A DNA stretch of 64,000 nt, from contig JAPOWK010000112.1 of NCBI GenBank assembly GCA_026707665.1, forward strand, positions 1 to 64,000. Direction: 5' to 3'. The notes under the pieces were generated by a model that was not told where the DNA came from, searched no databases, and was given only the letters and a program-made list of their open reading frames with translations. Below, one piece after another: positions 60,840-64,000 of the stretch (position 1 is the first letter of the stretch; every line of letters begins with the position of its first letter). Source of the DNA: Chloroflexota bacterium. GTDB taxonomy: Bacteria > Chloroflexota > Anaerolineae > Aggregatilineales > Phototrophicaceae. The position numbers were made by a program, and so were the translations under genes.

Positions 60840-62645
60840 CTAATCGTCGGGCGGCTTCGTGCTGGCGAGGAAGCCGGCGATGAATGCCGACTCGCCATTC
60901 TCCATTTGAACTTCGTACCATTCGCCGCTGTCATCAATGACGGTAATCGCTTCTCCGCGCCGGGCGCTGCCGACAATCTCACAACTCGTTGCCGCGCAGG
61001 AACGGATATTGACATAGGGATTGGCGGTGACGTAGTAAGTCTTTGGCGCGCTATCGGCTTCGTCAGAGATGACTTTCATGATGGTCTCATCGACAAATGC
61101 CGCGAAATGCGCCAGCGCCTTTAGCATATAGGGATTGTCATCAGTCTCTATGCCAGTCAAGCGCAATGCAAAAGCCGGCGTAAATTCACTGGCCATCTCA
61201 CCCATGAGCACGCCAAGCTTGACCGATTCAAGGCAAGCCGGCATTCTTCCCCAAAAGCCTTCTCTCCAATCGACATGCGCGTTGCCATAGTCGATCAACT
61301 GCTGTTCGGTTTCTATTTTTAACGCTGGACCAATTAAGAACTCCGAGAAATCCCAGGCGACCCTATTCATGGCCGCCAGTTCTGCCGCGCTACAGGCCTC
61401 CAGCAAGCCGTCCTCCTTTGCGAGCGGGTCGCTCCAGCCTTTAATCTGGACATGCGCTTGGATCTTGGCGAAGCGTTCCGCTCCGCGCTCGGCTGGCTGC
61501 CGATAGGGATTGGCGTCCGCGGGCACGCCTGCCAGCTCCATGGCTAGAGCCGCGGCGAAATCACCGGCGACTTGTCCCACGAACCAACTGGTCTCCACCG
61601 CTTCCGCACAGTGCGGCACCATCGACCAGATCCGCTGGTCGACTTCCTCCTCGGCGAATGCGAGCAGGTCATCTGTCGATTCCAGTTCCGAGGCGCGGGT
61701 GACGACAGCTTGATGCGGCAGCGCGAGGCGGATGGTGAGCAGGGATCCCTGGAAGACTGAACAAGCGGGCAAGTGGCTGCCATACACGCGCATGAGCGGG
61801 ATGCCTTCGCCGCCCTGCGCTTGCAACGCGATTCCAGCTTCGGCGCCATCACGTTTTTCGATCAGGTCATTTGAACGCGATGCAAAGGCATCCATCCCGG
61901 CTTGTATCGCCTGCCGATAAGGAATATCTTCCGCCTTCACGCCGGCGTATTCCAAGGCGTAGCTTGATACCGAGTCACTGACGATTTGCCTCATCATCAG
62001 GCCTAGTTCCAATCCTTCTTCACAGCGAGGCAATTCCTGCCAAAGCATGTCGCGAAACGCTACGACCTTTTCCACAAAATCCAGGACTTCGTCCACGTTG
62101 CTGCTATCAATGGAACTCTCGACGAGTTGGCGAAACTCCGGGATGAGAGCGCTGTGAAGCCGCTCAATATCGGCATGAGAGCACGAATCCGCGCCTTTAG
62201 ATCGGTTAGCGGGCCTGCGGCCTTCGTTCAGCGCGATCAGATCATCCACCAGCAACTCTGACGTATGCCGGATCGTATCGGGCAGAGATTTGCCAAGCGG
62301 GTTAATCTCGAATGGCACGCCGAATCGATCCAGTGCGAAGGCGACCAAGGTGTCGTCGGCCAATTGGGAAATATACCAGTCAATCTCCAAATGCTCCGCG
62401 CAGAGCGACATCTGCGGAAGAATCTCATCGCGCAGCTGCAGATGCCTGTCGCCAAAATCGATTAAGCCCTGATGCGTGGACAGGCTTTCGTACGACTTGC
62501 CAAGCTCTAGATACGGCGAGGAAACCGTGTCGTGAACAACTCGGGAATCCTTACTGGAACAGGGCGGCAATTCATAATCTTGCGCCTGCGACAGCGGCGC
62601 CACGTGAATCAGGATAAACAGACATAAAAGTACAAGACATCTCAT
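60840..62645 (-). CDS. Secreted four-repeat Cys-pair protein with C-terminal SH3 domain (copy E)
   Basis: A 601-residue exported protein, first in transcription order of the cluster. Signal peptide MRCLVLLCLFILIHVAPLS ends near QAQDYELPPCS. Cys pairs are C29/C82, C155/C208, C295/C346 and C418/C471. Repeat 2 carries FRDMLW then LPRCEEG and EDIPYR; repeat 3 carries ELAGVPADANPYRQ; repeat 4 carries WREGFW then MPACLES and DDNPYM. The SH3 domain (about 537-597) has YYVTANPYVNIRSCAATSCE and FIAGFLAS. A clear AGGAGA ribosome site precedes the ATG. The cluster may be transcribed from a promoter just upstream (62646-62730). Function unknown. Confidence 0.82.
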   Translation of the reverse strand: MRCLVLLCLFILIHVAPLSQAQDYELPPCSSKDSRVVHDTVSSPYLELGKSYESLSTHQGLIDFGDRHLQLRDEILPQMSLCAEHLEIDWYISQLADDTLVAFALDRFGVPFEINPLGKSLPDTIRHTSELLVDDLIALNEGRRPANRSKGADSCSHADIERLHSALIPEFRQLVESSIDSSNVDEVLDFVEKVVAFRDMLWQELPRCEEGLELGLMMRQIVSDSVSSYALEYAGVKAEDIPYRQAIQAGMDAFASRSNDLIEKRDGAEAGIALQAQGGEGIPLMRVYGSHLPACSVFQGSLLTIRLALPHQAVVTRASELESTDDLLAFAEEEVDQRIWSMVPHCAEAVETSWFVGQVAGDFAAALAMELAGVPADANPYRQPAERGAERFAKIQAHVQIKGWSDPLAKEDGLLEACSAAELAAMNRVAWDFSEFLIGPALKIETEQQLIDYGNAHVDWREGFWGRMPACLESVKLGVLMGEMASEFTPAFALRLTGIETDDNPYMLKALAHFAAFVDETIMKVISDEADSAPKTYYVTANPYVNIRSCAATSCEIVGSARRGEAITVIDDSGEWYEVQMENGESAFIAGFLASTKPPDD

Positions 62646-62730
62646 TTTCTCAATCTCCTGCCATCTCGGTGGAATCTTACATTTACGTTATTCTACTTGG
62701 ATGCGCCTTGCAAAGCGACCCTGCAAGCCG

Positions 62731-63729
62731 TCATACCTGCCGAAAACGCGGAATTACATCGCTGCCAATCGCCTTGATCGCTGCCAAAATGTCGGGACCC
62801 AACGGGGGACCGACGCTGATGTGACGAACACCGAGGGCGGCCAGCCCGTCCAGGCGTTTGAGCAGAACATCGGTCGTGCCGGCGATGCCGACGCGCAGCA
62901 TTTGCGGCGTCACCATTTGCCGCGCCCGCTCTTGATCGCCATCAACGTGCCAGGCTTGGCGGATGGGCTCGAAATCGGCTTGGCTGAGCCCGAGCTGTGC
63001 CAACAGGGTTGGGCTCATGGCGTGACCATAATAGGCGATCTTGTCGGCGAGCATCGCTTCGGCCGCCGCCTGATCGTCCGAGACCGAGCACCAGATGCAG
63101 GCGGCCAGGTCGATTTCGCTGAGTGCCCGCCCCGACCGCGCCAGCCCGCGGCAAACCTGGGGCAGCACATTGGCGTAATGCTCGGGCGGGAAGAGCAGCG
63201 GAAGCCCGCCATCGGCGACAGCGCCAATCTCCTCCAGCATTTTGGGACTCATCGCGCCCAGATAAATCGGCACGCGCCGCTCGGAGCGGAAGCGCAGCCA
63301 GGTTTCTTCCGTCCATTGCAAGGTGAGGCTCGTAGCCGCCGCATTCTGATTCGATGTCAGCTTGTTGATGGCGCCGATGGCTTCCAGAACGCGACTGCGC
63401 GGATAGCGGAATTCCAAGCCCAGCCAGCGCATGAAATCCTCGGCGCCGCTGGAAATGCCCAGGTTGAAGCGACCGCCGGATAGCTCGTCCAGGGTGGCGG
63501 CGAACATCGCGATCTCGGCCGGATGAATGGTGAAGGGATTGAGAATGCAGCTGCCGATTTCGATGTCTTCGGTAGCCAGCGCGACTGCGGAGAGAATGAC
63601 GGGAGCGCTGCGGAGGAAGAGATCGTTGCTCACCCAGAATTGATCGAAGCCGGCCGCCTCCGCCGCCTGTGCATAGCGAACATAATCGTGGACTGGCAAG
63701 TCGTTGTTGAAGCGCAGACTGAATTTCAT
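62731..63729 (-). CDS. LLM class flavin/F420-dependent oxidoreductase
   Basis: A 332-residue luciferase-fold oxidoreductase. The N-terminal MKFSLRFNNDLPVHDYVRYA, GFDQFWVSNDLFLRSAPVIL, and the conserved segment ELSGGRFNLGISSGAEDFM match F420-dependent family members. VPIYLGAMSPKMLEEIGAVA then DGGLPL is the usual central block. Its start codon overlaps the RidA-like gene's stop as ATGA, showing coupled translation. Such enzymes often oxidise alcohols or hydroxy acids with F420. The family partner RidA may remove a reactive intermediate. Confidence 0.88.
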   Translation of the reverse strand: MKFSLRFNNDLPVHDYVRYAQAAEAAGFDQFWVSNDLFLRSAPVILSAVALATEDIEIGSCILNPFTIHPAEIAMFAATLDELSGGRFNLGISSGAEDFMRWLGLEFRYPRSRVLEAIGAINKLTSNQNAAATSLTLQWTEETWLRFRSERRVPIYLGAMSPKMLEEIGAVADGGLPLLFPPEHYANVLPQVCRGLARSGRALSEIDLAACIWCSVSDDQAAAEAMLADKIAYYGHAMSPTLLAQLGLSQADFEPIRQAWHVDGDQERARQMVTPQMLRVGIAGTTDVLLKRLDGLAALGVRHISVGPPLGPDILAAIKAIGSDVIPRFRQV

Positions 63730-64000
63730 TTCTCAGTGGAGGAGATGATGGCTTCCGCTTCCATTTCGACCAGATAGTCGTCGCCGACCAGGGCCTGTAT
63801 GTAAAGCAGGGTATTGGCTGGGCGGATCTCGCCGAAATACTTGCCATGCACGCGCGCCACCGCTTCCCAATCGGCCGCCGGCGCCAGGTAAATGCGCGTG
63901 CGCGTGACATCGGAAAGCTGAGCACCCGCTTCGTTGAGCGCCCGCTCAATCTTGCGGATGATAAAATCAGTCTGGGCGGCGCTGTCGCCAATGCCGACGA
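63726..64000 (-). CDS. RidA-family protein, 5' part beyond the window
   Basis: The C-terminal 90 or so residues of a RidA/YjgF-type protein; the 5' part lies beyond the window end. Visible blocks are GDSAAQTDFIIRKIERALNE, VTRTRIYLAPAADWEAV, and IRPANTLLYIQALVGDDYLV then EMEAEAI. Canonical enamine/imine deaminases have Arg in the PAR(S/T) stretch; here the position is Asn (RPANT), so it is likely a non-canonical Rid subfamily member. It is coupled by an ATGA overlap with the downstream LLM gene. Confidence 0.82.
   Translation of the reverse strand, partial: VGIGDSAAQTDFIIRKIERALNEAGAQLSDVTRTRIYLAPAADWEAVARVHGKYFGEIRPANTLLYIQALVGDDYLVEMEAEAIISSTEK

Noticed and set aside
60664..60921. Minus-strand open frame in the gap between copies D and E
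   Set aside because: It overlaps the coding end of copy E, lacks a ribosome site and shows no family features.

Overview
The window looks like a chromosome segment of an uncultivated, GC-rich heterotrophic bacterium, most probably a Chloroflexota (Anaerolineae/Caldilineales-like) lineage. This is inferred from gene content: sugar, branched-chain amino acid and peptide ABC importers without their own sugar ATPases, LLM-type flavin/F420 oxidoreductases, a PhyH dioxygenase, a sulfatase, a LarA-like protein, DUF4438 proteins, many secreted SH3-type proteins, and a dense population of short GC-rich palindromic repeats. No rRNA, tRNA, CRISPR array, phage or transposase gene was recognised.

Layout. 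1-9 kb: a GH32-like hydrolase faces a sugar ABC importer (binding protein, two permeases) that is interrupted by a DUF559 nuclease-like cassette. A divergent operon follows with an FGGY sugar kinase, a shikimate-dehydrogenase-like protein and a cupin phosphoglucose isomerase. 9-19 kb: a secreted propeller-like lipoprotein, a sulfatase, a PfkB kinase, an SH3/HExxH secreted protein, a PhyH oxygenase and a second sugar importer. 19-31 kb: a hybrid response regulator, a Gfo/Idh oxidoreductase with a sugar isomerase, a LarA-like protein coupled to a DNA methyltransferase, homocysteine methyltransferase with an SDR, a spondin-like protein with a Met/Asp tract, a sialidase-like protein, DinB, MsrB, a thioesterase, and a low-GC pair that includes a possible immunity protein. 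31-38 kb: a complete LIV-type importer in J-H-M-G-F order. 38-53 kb: an LLM oxidoreductase, a coiled-coil protein, a secreted four-repeat protein, formamidase, SDR, a peptide importer, a degenerate/intact aminotransferase pair, Ldh-type dehydrogenase, a VOC protein and a coupled DUF4438 pair. 53-64 kb: a repeat-rich gap, a D-2-hydroxyacid dehydrogenase, four tandem secreted multi-repeat proteins, then an LLM/RidA-like pair.

The most striking unexplained content is the secreted family at 54.9-62.6 kb, with a fifth member at 39.9-41.6 kb. Each protein has a signal peptide and four divergent ~125-residue repeats. All 20 repeats carry one Cys pair spaced 50-54 residues apart, and four of the five proteins end in a bacterial SH3 domain. 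I know no described function for this family. A second layer is the repeat population: REP-like palindromes set in inverted pairs with compensatory stem changes, and a ~13-bp sequence (CAGTGTCTACGCG) found inside the loops or centres of several otherwise unrelated hairpin repeats.

Most of the identifiable genes would serve import and breakdown of sugars, sulfated or acidic glycans, peptides and amino acids. The first importer, GH32-like protein, FGGY kinase and cupin isomerase plausibly act together on one carbohydrate, but the substrate cannot be read from the sequence.
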